Origin: JAKFWF01 sp963732635
Lineage (GTDB): Bacteria; Pseudomonadota; Alphaproteobacteria; Rhizobiales; Hyphomicrobiaceae
Assembly: GCA_963732635.1 (NCBI GenBank)
Contig: CAVTAL010000005.1
Coordinates: 248,001-312,000 of the forward strand
Direction: 5' to 3'
DNA: 64,000 bases
Each line of letters starts with the position of its first letter. Positions within the stretch are counted from its first letter, which is position 1. Positions 15,558 to 24,336 of this stretch are shown here, one piece after another. Both the position numbers and the translations under genes were made by a program. Under the pieces are notes generated by a model. It saw only the letters and a list, made by a program, of their open reading frames with translations, was not told where the DNA came from and ran no database searches.

Positions 15558-16823
15558 ATGTCCGACACCTTTGCCAAGGGCTTGCGCCGCGTCGGCCATT
15601 TGGATCTGGCCGGTGGTGGGCAGGTTTATGTGTCGGGCGGACATGCCTACGTCGGTCATATGGATGCACCTGACGGCACGTCCATCATCGATGTAAGAGA
15701 TCCGGCCAACCCAAGGGTCGTGAAGGAAATCCGGCTCGATACCGAGCGCTCGCATACGCACAAGGTGCGCGTAGTTGGCGATATCATGATCACCAACGTC
15801 GAAATGGCGCAGCGCCATGCGGTAAGGCGTGCCTCGGCACTGAAGCAAGCGCAAACTCAGCTCTCCGCGCAACTGAACCGCCCGCCAACGGACGCAGAGC
15901 TTGGCACAGCGCTTGGCCTGAAGCCCAATCAGTTGGCGCTGGTGCGCGATTTTGCGACCAAGCCCTATGCCGAAGGCGGCTTCAAGGTCTGGGACGTTTC
16001 AAACAGACAAGCACCCCGCGAACTCGCCTACGTCAAGACCCACGGCTTCGGCGTGCACCGCTTCGATATGGATGACCGCTATGCTTATATTTCAACCGAA
16101 ATGGACGGGTACGTCGGCAACATCCTAGTGATATATGATCTGGCCGACCCGAGCCACCCCACGGAAGTTTCACGCTGGTGGATGCCAGGGCAACATACGG
16201 CTGGCGGCGAAGTGCCGACGTGGAGCGGCTACAAGAACCGCTTGCACCACGCTATGCGCCAAGGCCATGAACTGTGGGCGGCAACTTGGCATGCGGGCTT
16301 CCGCGTGATCGATGTCAGCGACATCACCAAGCCGGTAACGACCGGCGCGTTCGAGCACCAGGCACCGTTCCCCGAGCCGACGCACACGATTCTGAAAGTG
16401 CCGTTCCCAGTTGCTGGTCGCGATATCGCGGTTGGGGCGGATGAAGAGCACGACCATATACCCGGCCAATTGCATGCCGGGCTTTGGGTGTTTGACGTCG
16501 GCCGACGCGACGCGATCAAGCCGATCGGCATGTTCCACTTGTCGGAATTGGCATCGCCCTATGCGGGGAAGGGCCAGCGCTTCGGCATGCACCAGTTTCA
16601 AGAACACTTGAATGACACGCGGCTCTATTGCGCGTGGTTCGGCGGCGGCGTCCGCGTAATCGACATCAAGGACCCGACACTGCCCATGGAAACCGGGTTT
16701 TATATCCCTGAGCCCGTCGGCGGGCAGCCAGCGCCGCAGACCAACGACGTCGATACCGACGACCGCGGCCTCATCTACCTGATCGACCGCTTCCGCGGGT
16801 TCGATATCTTGGAACCGGTTTGA
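15558..16823 (+). CDS. LVIVD repeat beta-propeller protein with a sigma-like helical insert
   Basis: A 421-residue protein without an obvious signal peptide. Repeats of the type HAYVGHMD...TSIIDVRDPANPRVV, FKVWDVSNRQAPREL, ILVIYDLADPSHPTEVSRW, FRVIDVSDITKPV, GLWVFDVGRRDAIKPI and VRVIDIKDPTLPMETG mark an LVIVD propeller. Histidines are numerous (SHTHKV, HTHTIL-like, EEHDH), which could bind metal. Between repeats, residues about 83-137 break the pattern with an alpha-helical segment containing QLNRPPTDAELGTALGL, similar to region 3 of sigma-70 factors. It lies ten bases after the TctC gene and 24 before TctB, so it belongs to the transporter operon. The biochemical role is unknown. Confidence 0.75.
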   Translation: MSDTFAKGLRRVGHLDLAGGGQVYVSGGHAYVGHMDAPDGTSIIDVRDPANPRVVKEIRLDTERSHTHKVRVVGDIMITNVEMAQRHAVRRASALKQAQTQLSAQLNRPPTDAELGTALGLKPNQLALVRDFATKPYAEGGFKVWDVSNRQAPRELAYVKTHGFGVHRFDMDDRYAYISTEMDGYVGNILVIYDLADPSHPTEVSRWWMPGQHTAGGEVPTWSGYKNRLHHAMRQGHELWAATWHAGFRVIDVSDITKPVTTGAFEHQAPFPEPTHTILKVPFPVAGRDIAVGADEEHDHIPGQLHAGLWVFDVGRRDAIKPIGMFHLSELASPYAGKGQRFGMHQFQEHLNDTRLYCAWFGGGVRVIDIKDPTLPMETGFYIPEPVGGQPAPQTNDVDTDDRGLIYLIDRFRGFDILEPV

Positions 16824-16847
16824 CGCATCACAAGGAGCTGGCCGCAG

Positions 16848-17378
16848 TTGAGCACTGAGCCCGACGCCATCGAGGACGAGCCACGGGAGGCCCTGGCGGC
16901 CGATCTGATCATCCCGCTACTCGGCTGCGGATTGAGCGCCTACTACATCATCTCGACGGCAGGACTTGCCTGGGAAGCGCGTGCAACCGGCACGACGATT
17001 GCGGGTGTCTTGTTGGCGCTTTGTGCGCTGCTGTTCGCGCGCACCGGCCTCAAACTCGCGCGCGGTGGCATGGGCAGCTTCAACTTCGGCGATCTGTTTG
17101 AGAACTCGATCTACAACCGCCAGCGCGTGGCATTAGTCGCCCTGCTGATCGTGTTCATTCTGACCATCCAATGGCTCGGCACTACGCTCGGCCTGCTGCT
17201 GCTGATGCTGGCGGCGCTAAGGGTCATGGGTGTGACCGGTGCCAAGCAACTCGTTGGCATCTCGGTGTCGTCGGCGGCGGTCGTCTACCTATTGTTCATA
17301 TTCCTGCTTAACAGCCGGATGCCGCGCGGCGTCATCGAGAACGCGCTTGCCACCATCCTACCGACGCTGGGGAACTAA
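16848..17378 (+). CDS. TctB-like small permease subunit (TTT family)
   Basis: A 176-residue membrane protein with four predicted helices (IIPLLGCGLSAYYIIS, TIAGVLLALCALLFA, VALVALLIVFILTIQWLG/LGLLLLMLAALRVMG, and ISVSSAAVVYLLFIFLL) as in TctB. The start is a TTG, with AAGGAG about ten bases upstream. It lies five bases before the TctA gene. Identity is firmer from context than from sequence because TctB proteins vary widely. Confidence 0.82.
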   Translation: MSTEPDAIEDEPREALAADLIIPLLGCGLSAYYIISTAGLAWEARATGTTIAGVLLALCALLFARTGLKLARGGMGSFNFGDLFENSIYNRQRVALVALLIVFILTIQWLGTTLGLLLLMLAALRVMGVTGAKQLVGISVSSAAVVYLLFIFLLNSRMPRGVIENALATILPTLGN

Positions 17379-17383
17379 CCGCC

Positions 17384-18919
17384 ATGGCAAGCGCCAGCCC
17401 CGAACTAATGTTCGAATTGTTTATACGGGCTTTGTCGCTGTGGTGGGTGATACTTCCCGCCAGCCTGATCGGCATCGTCGTTGGCATTCTGCCAGGGTTC
17501 TCGGCACAAAACACGCTGATCATCCTGCTGCCGTTGACGCTCACCATGCAGATCGAAGTGGCGCTCGCCTTCATGATCTCGCTCTATTGCGCGACGCAAC
17601 TGGGCGGTGGAATCCCGGCAATCCTGTTCAACATGCCAGGTGAGGGAGGGGCGGCGGCCACCACGCTCGATGGTTATCCGATGACGAAGAAGGGCATGGC
17701 GCAGCAAGCGCTCGTCTGCTGTTTCGCGGCGTCCGCTTTCGGCGGACTGATCACGACGCTGACCACGATTGCCCTGCTGCCATGGCTATCGCAGATCGGG
17801 TTCTACTTCAAAAGCGTCGAGATGGTCGTTGTCATGGTGTTTGGCCTAACGCTGATCGCGGCCATTGCGGCAAAGGACCTGCTCAAAGGCCTAATCGCAG
17901 GCTTCGTTGGTCTGTTGATCGGCTCGATTGGTGCCGACCCGATCTACGGCACCGGTCGGGCGACATTTGGGGTACTCGAATTGTACGATGGCGTGCCGTT
18001 GATCCCGGCGCTGGTCGGGTTGTTTGCCATCTCGGAAGCCTTCGAGATGCTCCGCCAGGACACGGTCGTTAGACCCGAAGATCTGGCGCGCGCACGATCG
18101 GCACGCTGGGTCGACACAATCGACGGCTTGCGGATCAACGCGCGCTACTGGTGGCAAACAGTGTGGACCTCGATGATCGGCCTCGTCGTCGGCATTCTGC
18201 CAGGGGCCGGCTCTACGGTCGCAGCCTTCCTCGCTTACCACTACTCTAGGCTGTTCTCGAAGACGCCGGAGCTTTACGGCACCGGCCATCCGCCAGGCGT
18301 AATCGCGCCTGAGTCGGCCAATAATGGTGTCACGTCGGGAACGCTGATCCCCGTGCTAGCACTCGGCATTCCAGGCGGCACCACGGGCGCCGTCATGATG
18401 ATCGTGCTCAGCTATCATGGCATTACGCTCGGGCCGCGCTTGTTCATCGAGCGGCCCGAAATTGCCTATGGCGTGTTCATGCAAATGACCGTCGCCTACC
18501 TGTTGATGGTCATATTGGTCCTGCCGCTCGCGCGGTACATGAGCCGGGTGGTCTGGATCCCGACGCGGTTCCTGGTGCCGCTGATCCTGTCGTTGATCAC
18601 GATCGCGGCGTTCGCCGAGCGCGAGTACATATTCGATATGGGCCTCGCCTTACTGTTCGGAGTGATCGGCTACATCGCGCGCCGTAGCAAGTACGAGGTC
18701 ACCGCCATGCTGATCGGTGTGCTAATGGGGCCACTGTTTGAGACGTACTTCCTGCGCGCGCTGCGGGTCGGGCAGGGTGATCCGATGGTGCTGTTCTCGT
18801 CCACCATTGGCAACGTTCTGTGGGTGATGGTCGCGCTCGCTCTACTGCTGCCGTGGCTGCGCGGTCGCAAGAGCCAAGGCATTCTGGCGAAGTCGGCTGC
18901 TGCGGGCCATGAGAGCTAA
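17384..18919 (+). CDS. TctA-like large permease subunit (TTT family)
   Basis: A 511-residue polytopic inner-membrane protein with about 12 helices. Family signatures are clear: GIVVGILPGFSAQNTLIILLPLT, GGGIPAILFNMPGEGGAAATTLDGYPM and, in the second half, IGLVVGILPGAGSTVAAFLAYHYS with SANNGVTSGTLIPVLALGIPG. It forms the channel of a secondary, binding-protein-dependent carboxylate transporter with the preceding TctB and TctC proteins. No terminator is apparent after the stop. Confidence 0.95.
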   Translation: MASASPELMFELFIRALSLWWVILPASLIGIVVGILPGFSAQNTLIILLPLTLTMQIEVALAFMISLYCATQLGGGIPAILFNMPGEGGAAATTLDGYPMTKKGMAQQALVCCFAASAFGGLITTLTTIALLPWLSQIGFYFKSVEMVVVMVFGLTLIAAIAAKDLLKGLIAGFVGLLIGSIGADPIYGTGRATFGVLELYDGVPLIPALVGLFAISEAFEMLRQDTVVRPEDLARARSARWVDTIDGLRINARYWWQTVWTSMIGLVVGILPGAGSTVAAFLAYHYSRLFSKTPELYGTGHPPGVIAPESANNGVTSGTLIPVLALGIPGGTTGAVMMIVLSYHGITLGPRLFIERPEIAYGVFMQMTVAYLLMVILVLPLARYMSRVVWIPTRFLVPLILSLITIAAFAEREYIFDMGLALLFGVIGYIARRSKYEVTAMLIGVLMGPLFETYFLRALRVGQGDPMVLFSSTIGNVLWVMVALALLLPWLRGRKSQGILAKSAAAGHES

Positions 18920-19204
18920 ATGCTAGTCTGAGTGCGTGTTTCGAATGTCAGCGTTTGCCGACTTTAATCCGCTTTCGGTGTCCGTGCGAAAAGCATCGCC
19001 GTGGTAATTTCCTCAACCGACGGTGAGCGCCGTGACGCATCGAGCAGGCTCAGCACTTACGCCTGGATCGATACGTCCGGCGCAGACGTCGACTCAATTG
19101 AAATATTATGTGGTGATCACAACCATCCGTCAGATGATCCGACTTCGTCGCGCGCCGACATCGAATTGACGCGCATAGTCGCCCTTGCCAAGGCGCATTG
19201 CAGT
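18920..19204. other. Convergent gap between TctA and glycosyltransferase genes
   Basis: An in-frame stretch from 19001 could encode an 82-residue protein but shows no domain and no ribosome site, so it is not called. No hairpin terminator is visible. Confidence 0.4.
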
Positions 19205-20585
19205 TCAGTGTTCTTCGTTCGAACCTCGCCGACTCGACCACTTCGCTAACCGCGCGACGCCGATCGCGAACCAGATCGCCAGTACAAACTCGATTCCGGA
19301 GCGGTGATCCCAGCGCGTGTAGCCAGCGGTCGCGCTGGTCAAGATGATAACGTAGGCGGCCAGACCAAACAGCAGAATGCGCACAGCCGGCGTCAGTTGC
19401 GGTTCCACTGCGAACCGCCAAGCACCGATCAGCGACAACCCGAGGAAGCCAGCCCACAACAGGCTACCGCCCAGATTGAACACGAAGCCCATCGGCGACG
19501 TCTGCCACAGCAACCGCGCGACGCCGAGCGGCCCTTCACGCTCGCGGGCCTCGCGCCATTTGTTGAGATCGCGGTGATTGCGCTCGGCGAGGTCAAACAG
19601 TCCGAGATAGCGCCCGGCAAGCATCGCGACGCCGGGGTTGGCCATCAGATTGAAGGCATCCGAAATCGCGGTCTTGACGAACAACACCGGATGCGTTGCC
19701 GCGAAGGTTACGAACTCAGCCGGTTCGAGGGTGCGCAGGTCCCGGCCCGCCTTGGCATTGCGATCAAGATAGCCTTGCGGCAAAGGCAGACTGCCCATCG
19801 CCGCCATCCGATCAGCGCGCAGGAACAGGTTCGAACTCAAGACCGCCGACGCTTCGACCTAGTTCATAGCGGCTGGAGCCAGCGGCGATCCCCACCCACC
19901 ACATCGCGGTGAAGGCAAAGCCCAGCCCCAGGAACACGGCGACGTTGCTCCGTCGCCCGAGCCCTTGCGGCTTGAACAGCACTAACCACAGCGCGCCCGC
20001 CAGCGGCAGCAGCAGATAGACGTGGCGCACGAACGCCAGTATTCCCACTGTGAGACCGGCCAGCACGAGATCGCGCCACCGAGCCTCGTCGGCAAATTCG
20101 AGCCGCGCCAACAGGTAGGTCAACGCAATCAGCAACGGGTTGCAGATCGCCTCCGACACCAGGGCATGCGGGTGGAAGATCGTCGCCGGCAACAGCGCCC
20201 AGGCAATACATGCGAGCCGCGCGGTGCGCTCAGGCACAACGAGCGACGCCAACCGATAGAGCAACACCAGGCCGACGCAATAGAGCGCGATGCTCTGCGC
20301 CATCACGCCATAGGGCCCGGCCACACGGAAGGCTGGCGCGAATAGCACCCAATCCCCGGGCGAGCCGATGCGAAAAACTACGCGGAGCGCAGCATCGAGA
20401 TCCGGTTGCGCGAGCAATTCCGTCAGCGCGCGAAAGCGATCACCCGCCCGATCGCCAACCAGCATGCGTTGCGCGCCGTCAGGCACCAGCACTGCAAGTG
20501 CAAGATGCGCCGTCACGAACGCCGCCAGCAGCCCGACAAGAAAGCGTTCGCGCCACCAGGGCATAATTCGCTTCGGATCGATCAT
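19205..20585 (-). pseudogene. Polytopic membrane glycosyltransferase-like protein, interrupted by a frameshift
   Basis: Two frames join into one protein of about 460 residues. The first 257 (from 20585) have a GT-C-like layout: one N-terminal helix, a long first loop with LVGDRAGDR, then repeated helices and a HPHALVSEAICNPL loop. The frame is lost near 19835-19850, where removing one base after SVGG reconnects LSSNLFLRADRMAAMG and a further loop plus three or four helices to the stop at 19205. The overall plan resembles family 39/ArnT-like enzymes that use polyprenyl-phosphate sugars. It lies downstream of the DprE1-like and HAD-UbiA genes, consistent with using the lipid sugar they would make. 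Whether the break is real or a sequencing error is open. Confidence 0.65.
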
Positions 20586-20651
20586 GGGGTTCCCGTCACC
20601 CGGCTCCAGAAGCGCGACTGGAAGGCCGGATCGATATGTGGCGTCAACGCC

Positions 20652-21890
20652 TTATGATCTGGGAAACGAGGCGGCGAACGCCTCAGGCGACATCCGTGCA
20701 TCCTTGTAGGGGTTGATGCGGCCGCCGGCCGCGATCACCACGGCATCGAGTTCATCGAGCAACTGGAATACCGCCGGGCCGCTGTTGGCGAAGTCGAGCG
20801 TCAGCGTCAGGCCGGGCTTCGGGAACGACAACAAGCCGGGCGAGGCCTTGGCGCCGAAGATCTTGAGCACCGTCAGGAACGACCCGAGCCCAGCCCGTTG
20901 GCTGCGGGCCAGTAGATCAGCCACCACCGATATGCCGCCCTCGACGGGAACTATGCATTGGTGCTGCAGGAGGCCGCGCGGACCGTAAAGCCTGTTCCAG
21001 GCACCGATTCGGTCAAGCGGATAGAAGAACGGCAGAAAGTCGACCGCAGCCGATTTCTCGCGACCAAGCGTCTGCCGGCGATAGAGCGCATTGAACGCCC
21101 GCAGTGTGGTGCGACTGATCAGCGACAACGGCGGATCGAATGGTACTGACAGCAGCGCACCACCGCGCGGCGCTGTGATCGACCCGCTGCCGCCGGCGTG
21201 ATTGCCCTTGATGTAGAGCCCGCGCCCGAGATCCCGACCCGACGCGAGACTGTCGATCCAGGCGACGCCGTATTCGTGGCTCTGGTCCGCCGCCCGCGCC
21301 AAGGCCATGAACTGATCGAGATTGCCGAAAGGCGTGATCGTCTGGTCGATGCGGCGCGAAGTGACCGGGATCAGCTGAATGTCGGCCCAAGTAATCAGGC
21401 CGGTCAGACCTAGGCCACCAATGGTAGCAGCGAAATAGCCGGCATTGTCGGCCGCCGTATGGACCTTGCGGCAGCCGTCCGATCGCAGCAACTCGAACGC
21501 CAGCACATGGCAACCGAATGTGCCGCGCACATGGTGATTTTTACCGTGCACGTCATTAGCGATGGCGCCGCCGATAGTCACGAACTGGGTGCCAGGCGTC
21601 ACCGGCACGAACCAGCCGGCCGGCAGCACACGCGCAATCAAGTCGCTGAGCAATAAACCTGCCTCGCACCGCACGACACCAGTACCAGCATCGAACGCCA
21701 GGATGCGATTGCGACGGGCGGTGTCGAGCAGTGTACCGGCGGTGAGGCAGGTGTCACCGTAGCTGCGGCCATTGCCGAACGGCAGCACGCGCTCGCCCGG
21801 CTTGATGCCAAGATCGCTCGCCGCCTCGGCCAGCACGCGCACCGACTGCGGCAACTTCGGATAGCGGCCCCAGGATTGATAGCGGCTCAT
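20652..21890 (-). CDS. DprE1-like FAD-binding oxidase
   Basis: A 412-residue VAO-fold flavoenzyme. FAD-binding signatures are LPFGNGRSYGD, TIGGAIANDVHGKNHH and the GTFGCHV segment; the C-terminal D-arabinono-lactone-oxidase-like half has FYPLDRIGAWNRLYGPRGLLQHQ. This matches decaprenylphosphoryl-beta-D-ribose 2-oxidase (DprE1) and its rhizobial relatives. The predicted reaction is oxidation of the 2-OH of a polyprenyl-phosphate pentose. The ATG at 21890 overlaps the UbiA stop by four bases (ATGA), so the two are translationally coupled. An ATG-less start two codons earlier is also possible. Confidence 0.83.
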   Translation of the reverse strand: MSRYQSWGRYPKLPQSVRVLAEAASDLGIKPGERVLPFGNGRSYGDTCLTAGTLLDTARRNRILAFDAGTGVVRCEAGLLLSDLIARVLPAGWFVPVTPGTQFVTIGGAIANDVHGKNHHVRGTFGCHVLAFELLRSDGCRKVHTAADNAGYFAATIGGLGLTGLITWADIQLIPVTSRRIDQTITPFGNLDQFMALARAADQSHEYGVAWIDSLASGRDLGRGLYIKGNHAGGSGSITAPRGGALLSVPFDPPLSLISRTTLRAFNALYRRQTLGREKSAAVDFLPFFYPLDRIGAWNRLYGPRGLLQHQCIVPVEGGISVVADLLARSQRAGLGSFLTVLKIFGAKASPGLLSFPKPGLTLTLDFANSGPAVFQLLDELDAVVIAAGGRINPYKDARMSPEAFAASFPRS

Positions 21891-23338
21891 GACCAAAGTG
21901 TCGCGATTACGAGCAGGAAGCCAGCGATGGCGACGATGTATTGACTGCGCCAGTCGCGGATCGCGAACATGATCGGGTCCTCATGCATTTCGCCGCGCCG
22001 CGCCAGAATCCAGAACCGACAGATCAGGTACAGCATCAACGGGCACAGCAACCAGATCAGTTCCGGATTGGCATACGCGGTCTTCACCGTCGGGCTGTCG
22101 ATATAGAGCGCCAGCACCAGAACCGCCATTAGGCCGCTACCGATGCCAAACTGCGACAGGGTTTCGAGATCGACCGCCCGATAACTGCGTCCCCGCTCGC
22201 GCGTATCGGCATCGCGGCCCATGTCGGCGAGTTCGACGTAGCGCTTCACCAGGGCGAGACTGAAGAACAGGAAGATCGAGAACGCCAGCAGCCAGAACGA
22301 GCGCGGAATATCCAGTGCCGCCGATCCGGCGACGATGCGCAGGGTATAGAGACCGGCCAAAACCAGTACATCGAACAGCATGGTCCGCTTGAAGAAGAAC
22401 GAATAGGCGAGCGTCGTCGCGAAGTAGACCGCGAGCCAGCCGGCAAACGGTAGCGGCAGTAGCAAGGTGACGACCCCGGCGCCGGCAAGCAAAGCGGGGG
22501 CCATGAACAGTCCATGCTTCAACGGCACAGCTCCGGACGCAAACGGCCGGTTGCGCTTGCGCGGATGCCTGCGATCTTCCTTCAGGTCGACAAGATCGTT
22601 GATGACATAGACCGCCGATGCCGTAAGCCCGAAGGCGACGAACGCCAGCGACGCGCGCAGCAACGCCGTCGGGTCCAGCATCATGTGGGCCAGCAACAGC
22701 GGCACGAATACGAGGCCGTTCTTCATCCATTGATGCAGCCGCAGTGCCTTGAGGTAGGGCTGCCAGCCAGGCGCGGCGCCGCCGAATTCGCGCACGATCT
22801 CGCGCTCTGCCTTGATGCGGGCACTTGCGTCGGTGTCGGCGTTGACCAGGATAATGCCGCCGGCGTCACGCCACACCGCCATGTCGGCCATCTCATTGCC
22901 GGCGTAATCGAAGCCGCCGACGCCGAAGCCGTCGACCAGTTTCGCGGCCTTGGCGGCGCTCTTCAGATTGGTCGTGCCGTCACTCGCAATCACGTCGTCG
23001 AACAGATGCAGATGCTCCGCCACCGCGCGCGCCTGCCGGATGTCGGCGGCGGTGACCAGCACCAATCGGCGCCCCTTGGCCTTTTCCGACCGCAGGAATA
23101 CGAGGAACGTTTCATCATAGGGCAGGTCGGCGGCATCAAGCGTCAGGCGTTGTGCGACCTCATCCTTGAAGCGCGCCAATCCACCGGCAAGCCACACCGG
23201 CATCAGTAACAGCACCAGAGGATTTCGGCGGATGAGTTGCAGCAACGTCTCGATTAATGTGTCGGTACGAACCAACGTACCGTCCAGATCGACACATAGA
23301 GGGCGCGAGTTTGCTGCTTCCGGGTTCATCTTCTGCAT
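21887..23338 (-). CDS. HAD-UbiA fusion prenyltransferase (phosphoribosyl-polyprenyl-phosphate synthase-like)
   Basis: A 483-residue two-domain protein. The N-terminal HAD phosphatase domain (about residues 12-185) has the nucleophile motif DLDGTLVRTD (D17/D19), LVLVTAAD and GNEMADMAVW. The C-terminal UbiA domain (about 200-483) has eight or nine helices, with the Mg-prenyl-diphosphate motif NDLVDLKEDRRHPRKRNRP at 247-265. Relatives such as Mycobacterium Rv3806c transfer 5-phosphoribosyl groups to polyprenyl phosphate; the HAD part could remove the 5-phosphate. Coupled by overlap to the DprE1-like gene. The start among several Mets is uncertain; 23338 sits just before the HAD domain. Confidence 0.82.
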   Translation of the reverse strand: MQKMNPEAANSRPLCVDLDGTLVRTDTLIETLLQLIRRNPLVLLLMPVWLAGGLARFKDEVAQRLTLDAADLPYDETFLVFLRSEKAKGRRLVLVTAADIRQARAVAEHLHLFDDVIASDGTTNLKSAAKAAKLVDGFGVGGFDYAGNEMADMAVWRDAGGIILVNADTDASARIKAEREIVREFGGAAPGWQPYLKALRLHQWMKNGLVFVPLLLAHMMLDPTALLRASLAFVAFGLTASAVYVINDLVDLKEDRRHPRKRNRPFASGAVPLKHGLFMAPALLAGAGVVTLLLPLPFAGWLAVYFATTLAYSFFFKRTMLFDVLVLAGLYTLRIVAGSAALDIPRSFWLLAFSIFLFFSLALVKRYVELADMGRDADTRERGRSYRAVDLETLSQFGIGSGLMAVLVLALYIDSPTVKTAYANPELIWLLCPLMLYLICRFWILARRGEMHEDPIMFAIRDWRSQYIVAIAGFLLVIATLWS

Positions 23339-23455
23339 GTGTCTGGCATTTCCGCGATTTTGTACCATCGCGGTGCAAGTTGCCTGCCGACACAACAGGG
23401 CCCAAGGCGGGAAGAACGCCCATGCTGCCCCTAAGTTAAATTCCGTGATTAACCG

Positions 23456-24241
23456 CTACTCAGCCGCCGCCTGCTGCTTGGCGAGCGCAAGCTCGAACAA
23501 GCGGCCCAAACCCGCGATCGGCTCATTAATCCCAGCCAAGCGAAGCATATGCCAAACCATGGCGTGGTTCGACGAGGTAGCGGGCTTGCCCGACGCCGCC
23601 TCGATCGCGGCGATGGCATCGATGGTGCGCAGGCTGGTGCATGACACGAAAACACCGTCTACGTCCGTGCGTTCGGCTAGCGCCACCGATGCGCGGATGA
23701 TCTCATCCACGGCGATTTTGCCGACCAGATTGTCATCCGGCTCCTCATAGGAGGCGAACGCCGTTACCTCGAGCCCACGCGCCGTGAGTGCCTTCACGAC
23801 ACCATCGTTCACCGCGCGCATGTACGGCGTCAGCACACCGATCCGCCGGCAGCCGAGCGCTGCCAGACCGGCGATGCCGCCACTGAACGGGTTCGTGACC
23901 GCAGCATGCGCATGAACACTGCGGATCTCGCGCTCGACTTGCTGCTCGCCGATCACCATCGAACCCGACGTGCAACCATACCCGATCGACTTGAAGGCCC
24001 ACTCCACTGGCAGCAACCCAGCCGTTGGCGCCAGCAGTGGTTTCATCGCCATCAAGGTGTCGCGGTTGATCTCGAAATCATTGAACAACCGAGCGTGATG
24101 CAAGGTCACACCGTCTACGCGGGACATGATCCGTGACGCTTCGTATTCGAGCGTCTGGTCGGTCTTCAGCACCAGCATGCCGATCCGCGCCCTGGCACCG
24201 AGCCCGGCATCGGTCGCAAGTCTCAGTCTTTCGTAGTGCAT
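23456..24241 (-). CDS. Maleate isomerase / Asp-Glu racemase superfamily protein
   Basis: A 261-residue two-domain enzyme of the Asp/Glu racemase superfamily. Two catalytic cysteines stand in the expected places: C90 in GYGCTSGS and C201 in VSCTSLRT, as in maleate cis-trans isomerase. Other landmarks are NPFSGGIAGL and RIGVLTPYM. Arylmalonate decarboxylases keep only one of the two Cys residues, so isomerase or racemase chemistry is favoured. It diverges from the D-amino acid dehydrogenase gene across 95 bases. The substrate is not determinable here. Confidence 0.8.
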   Translation of the reverse strand: MHYERLRLATDAGLGARARIGMLVLKTDQTLEYEASRIMSRVDGVTLHHARLFNDFEINRDTLMAMKPLLAPTAGLLPVEWAFKSIGYGCTSGSMVIGEQQVEREIRSVHAHAAVTNPFSGGIAGLAALGCRRIGVLTPYMRAVNDGVVKALTARGLEVTAFASYEEPDDNLVGKIAVDEIIRASVALAERTDVDGVFVSCTSLRTIDAIAAIEAASGKPATSSNHAMVWHMLRLAGINEPIAGLGRLFELALAKQQAAAE

Positions 24242-24336
24242 GGTGAGGCCTCCTTGACGGCGGGATCGAACCTCGAAACTCTACTCATGGCAAAGTCTCG
24301 CATCGTTCGACTTCATCGGCAAGCAAGGGCAGATCC

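Noticed and set aside
19001..19249. 82-residue open frame after TctA
   Set aside because: No ribosome site, domain or conserved pattern; overlaps the end of the glycosyltransferase gene.
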